Shown here piece by piece: positions 1-8,434 of a stretch of DNA of 25,936 bases. The notes under the pieces were generated by a model. It searched no databases, had not been told where the DNA came from, and saw only the letters and a list, made by a program, of their open reading frames with translations. Source of the stretch: Ruminococcus flavefaciens (GTDB lineage: Bacteria > Bacillota > Clostridia > Oscillospirales > Ruminococcaceae); assembly GCA_902792495.1 (NCBI GenBank), contig CADBAC010000008.1, positions 1 through 25,936 on the forward strand, given 5' to 3'. Position numbers and translations under genes: made by a program. Position 1 is the first letter of the stretch. Each line of letters begins with the position of its first letter.

Positions 1-564
1 TGATAAATAATCAAAAAGTGCCTTTAATGCCGCACCTCTGTGGCTTATGGCATTCTTTTCATCAGCGGAAAGTTCAGCCATAGTCCTGTCGCCTACCATA
101 AACACAGGATCGTAGCCGAAACCGTTGGTGCCACGCATCTCATGCCCGATACGGCCGATACAGCCGCCACTCATGGTCTTTACTTCGTTTTCGTCGATGT
201 ATGCGATAGTACATTGGAACGAAGCCGTTCTCTTATCATCGGGAACATCCTTCATTTCCTCCAGAAGCTTCCGGCACTCCTGACCCTTTGGTGCATATCT
301 TGCGGAATAAACTCCCGGTCTGCCGTCAAGCGCATTGACGCAGAGACCGCTGTCGTCTGCGATAGTGGGCAGTTTTACGATGTCGTACACTGCCTTTGCC
401 TTTATCATTGCATTCTCCGCAAAAGTTGTACCGTTTTCCTCGGGCTCGCAGTCAGCACCTGCTTCACGCTGTGATATAACTTCAATGCCCAGCGGAGCGA
501 GAATTTCTCTCGCTTCACGGAGCTTATTTGCATTGTTTGTGGCCATGACCAGCTTCTTATTCAT
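1..564 (-). CDS. rdgB: RdgB/HAM1 dITP/XTP pyrophosphatase (3' end beyond window)
   Basis: Hydrolyses non-canonical purine nucleoside triphosphates (dITP, XTP, ITP) to the monophosphate, keeping deaminated bases out of nucleic acids. The 188 readable codons begin MNKKLVMATNNANKLREA, the family's nucleotide-binding start, followed by FAENAMIKAKAVYD, then TIADDSGLCVNALDGRPG with the metal-binding acidic pair, then GTNGFGYDPVF and SADEKNAISHRG. The frame is still open at base 1; family members are about 195-205 residues, so only the last few are missing. The start overlaps the end of ftsY (its ATG lies in the GATGAATAA that ends ftsY), so translation is probably coupled. A second ATG at 546 is possible but would remove the conserved beta strand. 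Position next to ftsY and smc fits a housekeeping operon. Identification is from motifs and is firm. Confidence 0.93.
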   Translation of the reverse strand, partial: MNKKLVMATNNANKLREAREILAPLGIEVISQREAGADCEPEENGTTFAENAMIKAKAVYDIVKLPTIADDSGLCVNALDGRPGVYSARYAPKGQECRKLLEEMKDVPDDKRTASFQCTIAYIDENEVKTMSGGCIGRIGHEMRGTNGFGYDPVFMVGDRTMAELSADEKNAISHRGAALKALFDYLS

Positions 565-2050
565 CGTCATCGCCCTTTCTGCCGAACAGTCTGCTGAAGA
601 ATCCACGCTTTTTCTTCTTCTCAGGCTGAGGTGCAGGAGCTTCTTCCTCCTCAGCTTCGGCTTCATCGTCAGACTCTTCGTCGTCTTCGTCCTCATCGTT
701 GGACTCTTCGTCGTCTTCGTCTTCATCCTCGGACTCTTCGTCGTCTTCGTCTTCATCCTCGGACTCTTCCTCAGTTTCGTCTTCATCCTCGGACTCTTCA
801 TCGTCGTCGTCGTCCTCATCGTCGGATTCTTCCTCAGCTTCGTCTTCATCCTTGGACTCTTCATCAGCTTCGTCCTCATCGTTGGATTCTTCCTCAGCTT
901 CGTCTTCATCCTCGGACTCTTCTTCAGCTTCGTCTTCATCCTTGGACTCTTCCTCAGCTTCGCCTTCGTCCTCGTCTTCCTCTTCGGTCTCGTAAGGAAC
1001 AAATTCGCCGTACTCGTTGTATTCGCCGAGAACTACGTCTTCATCTGTCTCATAAGGAACGAACTCACCGTACTCGTTGTACTCGCCGAGAACTTCCTCG
1101 CCTTCTTCTTCGGTCTCCTCCTCTGCTTCTTCCACAGCCTCAGGCATCGCAAAGAGAGCGTCCACGAAGTCTCTGCTGTTGAAAGGCTGGAGGTCTTCTA
1201 TCTTCTCGCCGATACCGATAAGCTTTACAGGGATGCCCAGTTCGTTCTTGATGGAGATAACTATACCGCCCTTTGCTGTACCGTCCAGCTTTGTGAGAAC
1301 GATACCGGAGATCGGTGCTGTCTCGCTGAAAAGTCTTGCCTGATTAACGGCATTCTGACCTGTTGTAGCGTCCAGAACGAGGAGGACTTCTCTTGAACTT
1401 TCGGGAGCCTTCTTGTCGATGATACGGTTTATCTTTGCAAGCTCATCCATAAGATTCTTCTTGTTGTGGAGACGGCCTGCGGTGTCGATGATAACAACGT
1501 CGCATCCTCTTGCCTGTGCCGCATCAAGTGCGTCATATACAACAGCACCTGGGTCTGAACCTTCTGCGTGTTTTACTATGTCAACCCCTGCTCTTTCTGT
1601 CCATACCTGTAACTGGTCGATAGCCGCCGCACGGAATGTATCCGCTGCCGCAACGAGAACCTTTTTGCCCTCATTCTTGAACTGATGGCTCAGCTTTCCG
1701 ATAGTGGTCGTCTTTCCTGCGCCGTTTACACCGATGACCATAATTACAGCAGGCGAAACGGAAAGGTCAAGTCCTGTATCGTCGCCCATCATTTCGGCTA
1801 CTACCTCATGTATAAGCTCCATGATCTCCTGCGGATCGGTGATACCTCTCTCCTTGATCTTTTTGCGTATCTGACCGCATATCTCCTCGGATGTTTCCAC
1901 ACCGATATCGCTCATTATCATCTGTTCTTCAAGCTGTTCAAAAAGCTCATCATCTATTTCCGTGAAGGAGTTGAGAATACGCTGGATACCTCCGAAAAGG
2001 AAATCCTTGGTCTTTCTCAGTCCGTCAGCGATCTTTTTAATAATACCCAT
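557..2050 (-). CDS. ftsY: FtsY, signal recognition particle receptor GTPase, with C-terminal acidic repeat tail
   Basis: SRP receptor that docks ribosome-nascent-chain/SRP complexes at the membrane and hydrolyses GTP with Ffh. The 497 residues start with the N domain (about 1-95), then the G domain: P-loop GVNGAGKTT at 107-115, DTFRAAA from 137, DTAGR at 189-193, TKLDGTAKGG at 253-262, and GIGEKIEDLQPF at 279-290 closing the NG core near residue 302. A normal core-only FtsY would stop about here. Instead there are about 195 more residues: a doubled VLGEYNEYGEFVPYET (320-335, 340-355), an acidic tract of 10-residue repeats (about 356-470), then APAPQPEKKKKRGFFSRLFGRKG and DDDE. In E. coli-type FtsY the acidic A domain precedes the N domain, so the layout here is reversed. 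The start has a good ribosome site (CGGAGGTAATAC). It lies 35 nt after smc and overlaps rdgB by 8 nt. Confidence 0.96.
   Translation of the reverse strand: MGIIKKIADGLRKTKDFLFGGIQRILNSFTEIDDELFEQLEEQMIMSDIGVETSEEICGQIRKKIKERGITDPQEIMELIHEVVAEMMGDDTGLDLSVSPAVIMVIGVNGAGKTTTIGKLSHQFKNEGKKVLVAAADTFRAAAIDQLQVWTERAGVDIVKHAEGSDPGAVVYDALDAAQARGCDVVIIDTAGRLHNKKNLMDELAKINRIIDKKAPESSREVLLVLDATTGQNAVNQARLFSETAPISGIVLTKLDGTAKGGIVISIKNELGIPVKLIGIGEKIEDLQPFNSRDFVDALFAMPEAVEEAEEETEEEGEEVLGEYNEYGEFVPYETDEDVVLGEYNEYGEFVPYETEEEDEDEGEAEEESKDEDEAEEESEDEDEAEEESNDEDEADEESKDEDEAEEESDDEDDDDDEESEDEDETEEESEDEDEDDEESEDEDEDDEESNDEDEDDEESDDEAEAEEEEAPAPQPEKKKKRGFFSRLFGRKGDDDE
641..985 (-). repeat. 30-nt tandem repeat encoding the acidic FtsY tail
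   Basis: About eleven imperfect copies of a 30-base unit encode a 10-residue repeat of the type DEDEAEEES followed by K, E, N or D. Copies nearer the end of the gene drift to DEDEDDEES. The block lies wholly in the ftsY reading frame, and its antisense strand reads as long Ser-rich and Leu-rich false frames. Low-complexity arrays like this often vary in copy number between strains. Confidence 0.85.
986..1093 (-). repeat. Tandem duplication of a Tyr/Glu-rich motif in FtsY
   Basis: Two copies of VLGEYNEYGEFVPYET (residues 320-335 and 340-355; bases 1046-1093 and 986-1033) are separated by four residues, giving a 60-nt period. The protein copies are identical while the DNA differs slightly, for example gcctt-side versus tcgcc-side synonymous changes. 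The motif sits between the GTPase core and the acidic repeats; I do not recognise it from other FtsY proteins. Confidence 0.85.
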
Positions 2051-2085
2051 GTATTACCTCCGATTAACTGATTTCTGATTTATGC

Positions 2086-5000
2086 TTACTGTATATCTGC
2101 TACATCTTCCTGGAAATCCACCTGTTCCATCTTCAGCAGCTTGGAGATTCCGTCCTCCTGCATTGTAACACCGTAGAGAACGTTTGCTTCTTCCATAGCG
2201 CTTCGTCTGTGAGTGACCAGCACGAACTGAGTGGTATCGGTGAAGTTTTTCAGATACTGCGCATATTTTCTTACGTTTACTTCGTCAAGTGCCGCATCTA
2301 TCTCATCGAGGATACAGAAGGGCGCAGGTCTCAGTCTCAGGATAGCGAAGTAAATAGCTATCGCAACGAACGACTGCTCACCACCCGAAAGGGATATAAG
2401 GTTCTTGATGACCTTTCCGGGAGGTGCTACGCTTATCTCTATGCCCGATTCAAGCACGTTGTCAGGGTCGCTGAGTATCAGCTCTGCCTTTCCGCCGCCG
2501 AATAATTCGACGAATATCTCCTTGAAGTTGGAGTTGATTATGCGGAAGCTGTCTGAGAATATCCTGCACATCTCCTCGGTAAGGTCAGTGATTATCTTCT
2601 CCAGTTCAGCCTTTGACTTCTGTATATCCGCTATCTGCCCGGACATGAAGGTGTATCTCTCCGATACTTCCTTGTACTCCTCGATAGCGTCAACGTTTAC
2701 GCTTCCGAGAGCCCTTATCTTGTTGCGTACCTCTGTGAGTTCACGCTGTGCGGCGGTGATATCCTCTATCTTCTCCGCAAGCTGTACAGCTTCTGAACGT
2801 GTGAGCTGATAGCTTTCGGAGAGCTGACGGATGATATTGTCCGTATCCCTGAGATTTGAGTCTCGTCTTTCCTCCAGTCTTGTGACCTCGGCGGAAAGCT
2901 TTTCCTTGGCTTCGTTTATTTCCTTCAGGCCCTTCTGCATCTCATTGACCAGACGGGTCTGCTCGGTATGCATAGCCTGATACCGGCTTATTTCCTCGTT
3001 GTAGGACTTAGTGTTGCCCTTGAAGCTGTCAAGGTCTGCTTTCAGCTTTTCGATATCGGCTTTCTTGGCAGCAATTATCTCATTCTGACGGGCTATCTCG
3101 TCCTCAAACTGCCTGTTGCCGTATTTCAGCTCCTCAAGGCTTCTCTCGATACGTGATATCTCGGTCTCCTGAGCCTGAACGTCCTTGACGGTCTCCATAG
3201 CCTTCAGCTTCTGAGCGGAAAGCTTTTCCGACAGTTCTGCACGTTTCAGTCTCAGCTTTTCACGGACATCCTGTCCCTGAGCCAGTTTTTCCTCGGCTTC
3301 TTTTATGAGGGCTTCTGTCTCGGCAAGTCCCTTCTCGGAATCGGCTATGGTCTGCTCTGCGGAAGCTATCTTCTGCTCGGCTTCGTCCACAAGTTTTCCC
3401 GAATTCTCAGACTGTGCCCTTACCTGTTCCATAAGTGATGCAAGACTTGAAAGTTCGGCATTTATGCGTACTCTGTCAGCCTCGCACTTTGTAAGTTCAT
3501 CCTTAGCGGCTTCTGTATCGTAGGCAAGCTTTGCTCTCTCGGCACGAAGCTTCTCCGCATTTGCGCTGAGGCTGTCCTTCTGAGCGGAAAGCTTTGCTAT
3601 ATCTGCATCGAGGGTGTCTATCTCGTTTTTACGGGTGATGACTCCTCCCGAGCGCTGTGCCGAACCTCCGGTGAACGAACCGCCTGCGTTGATGACCTGA
3701 CCGTCAAGAGTTACTATCCTGAACTTGTAGCCGTACCTTTTAGCGATATTCGTAGCGGAGTCGATATCCTCTGCGATGACGATACGTCCCAGCAGAGAGT
3801 TGATGATACCGCTGAATTTCTGGTCATAGGTAACTATCCTGCTGGCATTTGCCACGAATCCCTCACAGTTTTCAAGCCCCTGTTCACGAAGCTCATAGCC
3901 CTTGACAGAAGTGATGGGAAGGAATGTGGCACGGCCGCCTTTCTGCTCTTTCAGGAAGCGGATGCATCTCTTTGCGATGTCTTCATTCTCAACGATGATG
4001 TTCTGCATTGCGCCGCCGAGAGCAGTTTCAACTGCAACTGCATACTCGGGAGCAACGCCGATATTCTGAGCGACTGTACCGAAGATACCGCCGATACGTC
4101 CCTGTTTTGAGGCTTTCAGCACCTGCTTTACGCTGCCTGCAAAGCCTTCCATGTTATTTTCAAGGTCGGTGAGTATCTTGCGTCGCTGCTGTTTGTCTTT
4201 CAGGTCGTAGAGCACCTTTTCAAAGTCGCTCTTAGCCTGCTCAAAGCTGTCATTCCGTGACTTGTAAAGTCTCTCCAGACCGCTGAGTTTGTTTCTGAGT
4301 TCCTCGGTAAGTTCTGTATTTTTCCTCAGTTCTTCCTGACTCAGCTTAGTTTTCTCCTCATAGTCGGCCAGTGACTTCTCAACGTCGCTGCTGCTCTCAC
4401 GCAGCTGAGCAAGGCGCTGTTTCTGCTCGTCTATGAGTTTTCTTGATGATTCGCAGGCGAATTTGTACTCGCTCTGCTTTATATAAAGGGAATTTATCTC
4501 GCTGCCTGCCTTATCAACGGAATCGCCCAGCTGTGAGCTTTCTGCTTCGGCTGCTGCGAATTCCTTTTCGGTAACGGCTATTTCTGCTTCCACAGCCTTT
4601 TTCAGTTCTTTCAGTTCTTCCAACTTTTGTGCAGCAGCTATCCTGTCTTTTTCCAGACGCTTCTTAGTTCCCTCGGAATTCTCGATACTCTTCTTTGCTG
4701 TCTCGATAGCGTCGGTGCAGTGCTTGATATCGTTCTCGAAAACGGCGATCTCCGATTTCATATCAGAAGCAGACTGCTCCTCCTCCAGCATTTTCTTTCT
4801 CAGTTCATCCTGTCTTATGGTGCTTTCCTGCATCTTGCGGATGGCATCCTGTATCTTGTCTTCCTCGTGCTGGATGTCATTTTCCACATTCTCGTACTCG
4901 TTCTTGCTGAGGAGTATCTTTTCGTCCAGCTTTTCCAGCTTTTCCTTCAGGTCGTCCAGACGGCTGACCCATACGGATATCTCCAGCTTTTTCCTCTCCT

Positions 5001-5658
5001 CGGCAAGGCGGATGAACTTCTCAGCCTTTTCAGCCTGATGTTTCAGAGGTCCCACACGGCCTTCCAGTTCCGAGAGGATGTCTGTCAGTCTGAGGAGATT
5101 TTCCTGAGCGGCTGTGAGTTTTCGCTCGGCTTCCAGCTTTTTGTAGCGGAATTTCGAGATACCTGCCGCTTCCTCGAAAATATCACGGCGCTCGTTGCTC
5201 TTCTGAGCCACGATCTCTGCGATACGGCCCTGTCCGATGATGGAGTAGCCGTCACGTCCAAGACCCGTATCCATAAACAGTTCGTTTATATCTTTAAGAC
5301 GGCATGACCGTCCGTTTATCATGTATTCGCTTTCGCCGCTTCGGTAGAGCTTTCTTGTTACTGCAACTTCGTCGTCCATGTCAGCGATGGTCTTGTCAGA
5401 ATTGTCGATATTCAGCGTAACAGCGGCAAATCCCATAGGCTTTCTTGCCACGGTTCCCGAGAAGATAACGTCCTCCATCTTGTTGCCTCGGAGAGTCTTT
5501 GTAGACTGCTCACCAAGCACCCAGCGGACGGAGTCGCCGATATTGCTCTTGCCGCTTCCGTTAGGGCCTACAACTGCGGTAAGTCCCTTGTCGAAAGTAA
5601 GGCTTATCTTGTCAGGGAACGACTTGAATCCCTGTATTTCCAGTGATTTAAGGTACAA
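2086..5658 (-). CDS. smc: Chromosome segregation protein SMC
   Basis: Bacterial condensin subunit that dimerises, binds ScpA/ScpB and extrudes DNA loops to compact and segregate the chromosome. At 1190 residues it has the usual length. Walker A GPNGSGKSN is at 31-39. Two long Glu/Lys-rich coiled-coil arms (about 170-500 and 680-1010) flank a hinge near 515-670 with the Gly-rich stretch GGSFTGGS. The C-motif LSGGEQSFVAIAIYF starts at 1090 and Walker B FCILDEID at 1114. The start is TTG at 5658: MYLKSLEIQGFKSF is the conserved beginning, and an excellent GAGGAGGTGAGC site, which includes the stop of the upstream gene, sits before it. The 4-nt gap to the radical SAM gene implies coupling. The order rnc-smc-ftsY is classical in Firmicutes, with a radical SAM gene inserted here. 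Confidence 0.97.
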   Translation of the reverse strand: MYLKSLEIQGFKSFPDKISLTFDKGLTAVVGPNGSGKSNIGDSVRWVLGEQSTKTLRGNKMEDVIFSGTVARKPMGFAAVTLNIDNSDKTIADMDDEVAVTRKLYRSGESEYMINGRSCRLKDINELFMDTGLGRDGYSIIGQGRIAEIVAQKSNERRDIFEEAAGISKFRYKKLEAERKLTAAQENLLRLTDILSELEGRVGPLKHQAEKAEKFIRLAEERKKLEISVWVSRLDDLKEKLEKLDEKILLSKNEYENVENDIQHEEDKIQDAIRKMQESTIRQDELRKKMLEEEQSASDMKSEIAVFENDIKHCTDAIETAKKSIENSEGTKKRLEKDRIAAAQKLEELKELKKAVEAEIAVTEKEFAAAEAESSQLGDSVDKAGSEINSLYIKQSEYKFACESSRKLIDEQKQRLAQLRESSSDVEKSLADYEEKTKLSQEELRKNTELTEELRNKLSGLERLYKSRNDSFEQAKSDFEKVLYDLKDKQQRRKILTDLENNMEGFAGSVKQVLKASKQGRIGGIFGTVAQNIGVAPEYAVAVETALGGAMQNIIVENEDIAKRCIRFLKEQKGGRATFLPITSVKGYELREQGLENCEGFVANASRIVTYDQKFSGIINSLLGRIVIAEDIDSATNIAKRYGYKFRIVTLDGQVINAGGSFTGGSAQRSGGVITRKNEIDTLDADIAKLSAQKDSLSANAEKLRAERAKLAYDTEAAKDELTKCEADRVRINAELSSLASLMEQVRAQSENSGKLVDEAEQKIASAEQTIADSEKGLAETEALIKEAEEKLAQGQDVREKLRLKRAELSEKLSAQKLKAMETVKDVQAQETEISRIERSLEELKYGNRQFEDEIARQNEIIAAKKADIEKLKADLDSFKGNTKSYNEEISRYQAMHTEQTRLVNEMQKGLKEINEAKEKLSAEVTRLEERRDSNLRDTDNIIRQLSESYQLTRSEAVQLAEKIEDITAAQRELTEVRNKIRALGSVNVDAIEEYKEVSERYTFMSGQIADIQKSKAELEKIITDLTEEMCRIFSDSFRIINSNFKEIFVELFGGGKAELILSDPDNVLESGIEISVAPPGKVIKNLISLSGGEQSFVAIAIYFAILRLRPAPFCILDEIDAALDEVNVRKYAQYLKNFTDTTQFVLVTHRRSAMEEANVLYGVTMQEDGISKLLKMEQVDFQEDVADIQ

Positions 5659-5662
5659 CAGC

Positions 5663-6745
5663 TCACCTCCTCAGTTCGCATTTATACTTTGGGACGCTCT
5701 CGTCCCCGATTATTTTTATTTCTATCCCTCTTTCGAGAAGCTCCAGATAATTCGACTTTTTATGGCCCATTGCCTTGCTTATGCATGAAGGATGAACAGC
5801 TATGGTATGCTTTCCTTTCAGCTTCTGCAATTTTGCGTCGGCTTCTTCTTTGACATATTTCTGCGGTCTGTTCATATCTGCCATTTCAAAAAGTTCATTC
5901 CATATCAGGTGATTATAGATCCTGCTCTCGCAAAGTTCACGGAATGCGGGATGATAGTATCCTCCCACCATGTCCTTTTCCACGAATTCAGAAGCGTGAA
6001 GTCCGCATTTTATGACTCTTATGCCGTTTTTCCCGAATTCTTCCAGCATACCTGCGGCAATCTCCACCACATCGTCAAAGTCATAATGCTCACGTTCATC
6101 ATCTGCACCGCCGAAAAGCCGGTATTCTCCGCTTTCCAGAAGTTCTGCAAGCCTTGTGCCTTTAAGTATCACAACAGGGTAGATCCGGACAGTGTCGGGA
6201 TGTATCTCCAGTATCTTCTCCATAGTCTCATATTCGTCATTCCCTGTGCTTTTGTAGAGACCTATCATCATCTGCAAGCCCAGTTCAAATCCGTACTGAC
6301 GGATAAGCCTGCTTGCATTGAATACGTCCTCTGCGGTGTGTCCACGCTCATTTGCTTCAAGCACCTTGTCGCTCATGGACTGCGCTCCCAGTTCTATCGC
6401 CGTAACACCGTAGGTTTTCAACAGCGACAGCACCTCATTGTTGATACAGTCGGGACGGGTGGAGCAGCGTATTCCCCTGAATTTTCCCTCGCCCACGAAT
6501 TCTTGGGCAGCTTCGAGGAGTTCAAGCATATAATCCCGTGGGATAGCCGTGAAGCTTCCGCCGAAAAATGCGATCTCCGTATCCTCGGGAGACTTCACCT
6601 CAGAGAGCGCCTGTGTGCATATCTCCCTGACCTCATTGCCGTCGGGGAGGTGCTGAGCGCCGCTTATGGTGTTCTGGTCGCAGAATGAACACTTATGAGG
6701 GCATCCGATATGTGGGATGAATATGGAAATATTACTGTGCTTCAT
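5663..6745 (-). CDS. Elp3-like radical SAM protein without acetyltransferase domain
   Basis: A 360-residue radical SAM enzyme. The cluster motif CPHKCSFC (C15, C19, C22) would bind a 4Fe-4S cluster; FFGGSFTAIP (about 60-69) and the TRPDCIN segment are the SAM-binding and core elements of the Elp3/oxygen-independent coproporphyrinogen oxidase type (COG1243-like). Real Elp3 continues into a GNAT acetyltransferase domain for tRNA wobble uridine modification; this protein has no such C-terminus, so the substrate is unknown. It overlaps rnc by 14 nt and ends 4 nt before smc, so it is co-translated with two RNA/chromosome genes. The start ATG lies inside rnc with only a weak ribosome site, consistent with coupling. 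Family assignment is firm, function is not. Confidence 0.85.
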   Translation of the reverse strand: MKHSNISIFIPHIGCPHKCSFCDQNTISGAQHLPDGNEVREICTQALSEVKSPEDTEIAFFGGSFTAIPRDYMLELLEAAQEFVGEGKFRGIRCSTRPDCINNEVLSLLKTYGVTAIELGAQSMSDKVLEANERGHTAEDVFNASRLIRQYGFELGLQMMIGLYKSTGNDEYETMEKILEIHPDTVRIYPVVILKGTRLAELLESGEYRLFGGADDEREHYDFDDVVEIAAGMLEEFGKNGIRVIKCGLHASEFVEKDMVGGYYHPAFRELCESRIYNHLIWNELFEMADMNRPQKYVKEEADAKLQKLKGKHTIAVHPSCISKAMGHKKSNYLELLERGIEIKIIGDESVPKYKCELRR

Positions 6746-7421
6746 ATCCCATAAGCTCTAAAGCTTCCTTTGCGGCAAGCTGCTCGGCTTCCTTTTTGCT
6801 CTTGCCCTTGCCCTTGCCTATGACCTGAGAGTTAAGGCATACCTCAACGACAAAGCGCTTGTTGTGGTCGGGGCCCTCCTCGCCGATAAGTACGTACTCC
6901 ACCTTTTCCTCGGGATTCTTCTGTACAACTTCCTGGAGAAGCGTCTTGAAATCGCTGAGGACGGGCTTTTTGGTACGCTTGATATCATCGGGCATGAAAC
7001 GGAGGATATGCTTTGCGGCTGCCTCCATTCCGCCGTCAAGGTATATAGCGGCGATAACAGCTTCAAATGCGTCTGCCAGTATCGATGGACGCTCTCTGCC
7101 GCCTGTGTTTTCCTCGCCTTTTCCGAGATGGAGGAATTCTCCCAGCTGTATCTGCTGTGCGAATACAAAGAGTGACTTTTCGCATACCAGTGATGCTCTC
7201 ATCTTTGTAAGCTCTCCCTCCGGAACATTTATATTCTTGTAGAGATAATCCGAGACAACGATGGAAAGCACGCTGTCTCCGAGAAATTCAAGTCTTTCAT
7301 TGCTTCCGCCTGCACGCTTTTTCTCGTTTGCGTATGAGGAATGTGAAAGAGCCTGCTCGATAAGTTCCTTATTTTTGAATGTATAGCCGATTATGTTTTC
7401 AAATTCTTCGGTCTTTCTCAT
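6732..7421 (-). CDS. rnc: Ribonuclease III
   Basis: Double-strand-specific endoribonuclease that processes rRNA precursors and some mRNAs. The 229 residues match the family. The catalytic domain carries the signature NERLEFLGDSVL (41-52) and the second metal-binding pair in LADAFEAVIAAIYLDGG (D117, E120). A double-stranded RNA-binding domain covers about 155-226, ending in GKGKGKSKKEAEQLAAKEAL. The ribosome site AAGGAG lies in the last codons of plsX (AAG GAG TAA), 8 nt before the ATG, so the two genes are tightly linked. In many Firmicutes acpP separates plsX and rnc; here it is absent. Confidence 0.97.
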   Translation of the reverse strand: MRKTEEFENIIGYTFKNKELIEQALSHSSYANEKKRAGGSNERLEFLGDSVLSIVVSDYLYKNINVPEGELTKMRASLVCEKSLFVFAQQIQLGEFLHLGKGEENTGGRERPSILADAFEAVIAAIYLDGGMEAAAKHILRFMPDDIKRTKKPVLSDFKTLLQEVVQKNPEEKVEYVLIGEEGPDHNKRFVVEVCLNSQVIGKGKGKSKKEAEQLAAKEALELMGYEAQ

Positions 7422-7426
7422 GATCC

Positions 7427-8434
7427 TTACTCCTTTTCAGCGGCGGCAAGTCTTGCAACGTAGGCTTCTATCTCCTCGATAACGTTGCCCTCGACGCACT
7501 TTCTTGCCTGTCTTACCGCATTGAAAAATGCCGTGGAATCGGAACTTCCGTGAGCCTTGATGACGGGCTTCTTCACACCTAAAAGTGCTGAACCGCCAAC
7601 TTCCTTGTAGTCCATCTGCTTACGGAATTCCTTTATCTTTCCCAGTGAGAACAGCGCACCTATCTTGCCTGCGCCTGAGAATATCCACTTTATCTTTTTA
7701 CTGAAAAACGAGCCCATGCCTTCATAGAGTTTCAGAGCGATATTTCCTGTGAAACCGTCGGTCACAACTACCTGTGCTTCGCCCTTGGGCATATCTCTTG
7801 CTTCGATATTGCCAATGAAGTTCAGCCCCGACTTTTCAAGAAGCTGATAAGCTTCTATTTCCAGTTCTCTGCCCTTAGTCTCCTCTGCACCGATGTTCAG
7901 CAGTGCGACTTTAGGGTTCTTCACGCCCATGACCTTTTCCATATAGGCGCTTCCCATAATTGCGAACTGCACCAGCATCTCGGCACGGCACTCTGTGTTT
8001 GCTCCTGCGTCTGCAAGAAGAAAGCTTCCCTTGTCCGCAGGGAGTATGGGTGAAGGAGCGATACGCTTAATGCCTTTGATACGCTTGACGATGAAGGTAG
8101 ATCCCATGACCAGCGCTCCCGTGCTTCCTGCTGATACAAAGGCATCGCCTCTGCCCTCTGCAAGAAGTCTCAGACCGAGAGCCATGGACGAATCCTTACC
8201 GGATTTTATGATCTCCTTCGGTTCCTCATGTATATCAAAAACATCATCAGTATGCACGATCTCGATACCGTTAAGGCTGAGACCGTTTTCCTCCGCACAC
8301 TTCTTTATCTTTGTTTCGCTGCCTGTGAGTATTATCTCAACTCCAAGCTCGCTGACTGCCCTTGCACAGCCCTTTACCACTTCGAGGGGAGCGTTGTCCC
8401 CTCCGAAAGCATCAACTATTACTCTGACTGCCAA
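7427..8434 (-). CDS. plsX: Phosphate acyltransferase PlsX
   Basis: Converts acyl-ACP to acyl-phosphate, the donor for PlsY in the first step of membrane phospholipid synthesis; a peripheral membrane enzyme. The protein (335 residues) begins MAVRVIVDAFGGDNAP, the family's opening VDxxGGDxAP, and contains SAGSTGALV, GANTECRAEMLVQFA, NIGAEETKG and VTDGFTGNIALK. The start is TTG at 8434, the only sensible initiator before the conserved strand, preceded by AAGGAG 10 nt upstream. It overlaps the end of trmFO by 23 nt. It is also very close to rnc, giving the common plsX-rnc-smc-ftsY order but without an intervening acpP or fab genes. Confidence 0.95.
   Translation of the reverse strand: MAVRVIVDAFGGDNAPLEVVKGCARAVSELGVEIILTGSETKIKKCAEENGLSLNGIEIVHTDDVFDIHEEPKEIIKSGKDSSMALGLRLLAEGRGDAFVSAGSTGALVMGSTFIVKRIKGIKRIAPSPILPADKGSFLLADAGANTECRAEMLVQFAIMGSAYMEKVMGVKNPKVALLNIGAEETKGRELEIEAYQLLEKSGLNFIGNIEARDMPKGEAQVVVTDGFTGNIALKLYEGMGSFFSKKIKWIFSGAGKIGALFSLGKIKEFRKQMDYKEVGGSALLGVKKPVIKAHGSSDSTAFFNAVRQARKCVEGNVIEEIEAYVARLAAAEKE

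Noticed and set aside
641..985. CRISPR-like periodic repeat
   Set aside because: The period is 30 nt without unique spacers and the units are continuous coding sequence in ftsY.
335..1396. Long plus-strand open frames rich in Leu/Phe or Ser opposite ftsY (also 631-1182 and 699-995)
   Set aside because: They are the antisense reading of the acidic 30-nt repeat; no ribosome site and no family features, while ftsY is unambiguous.
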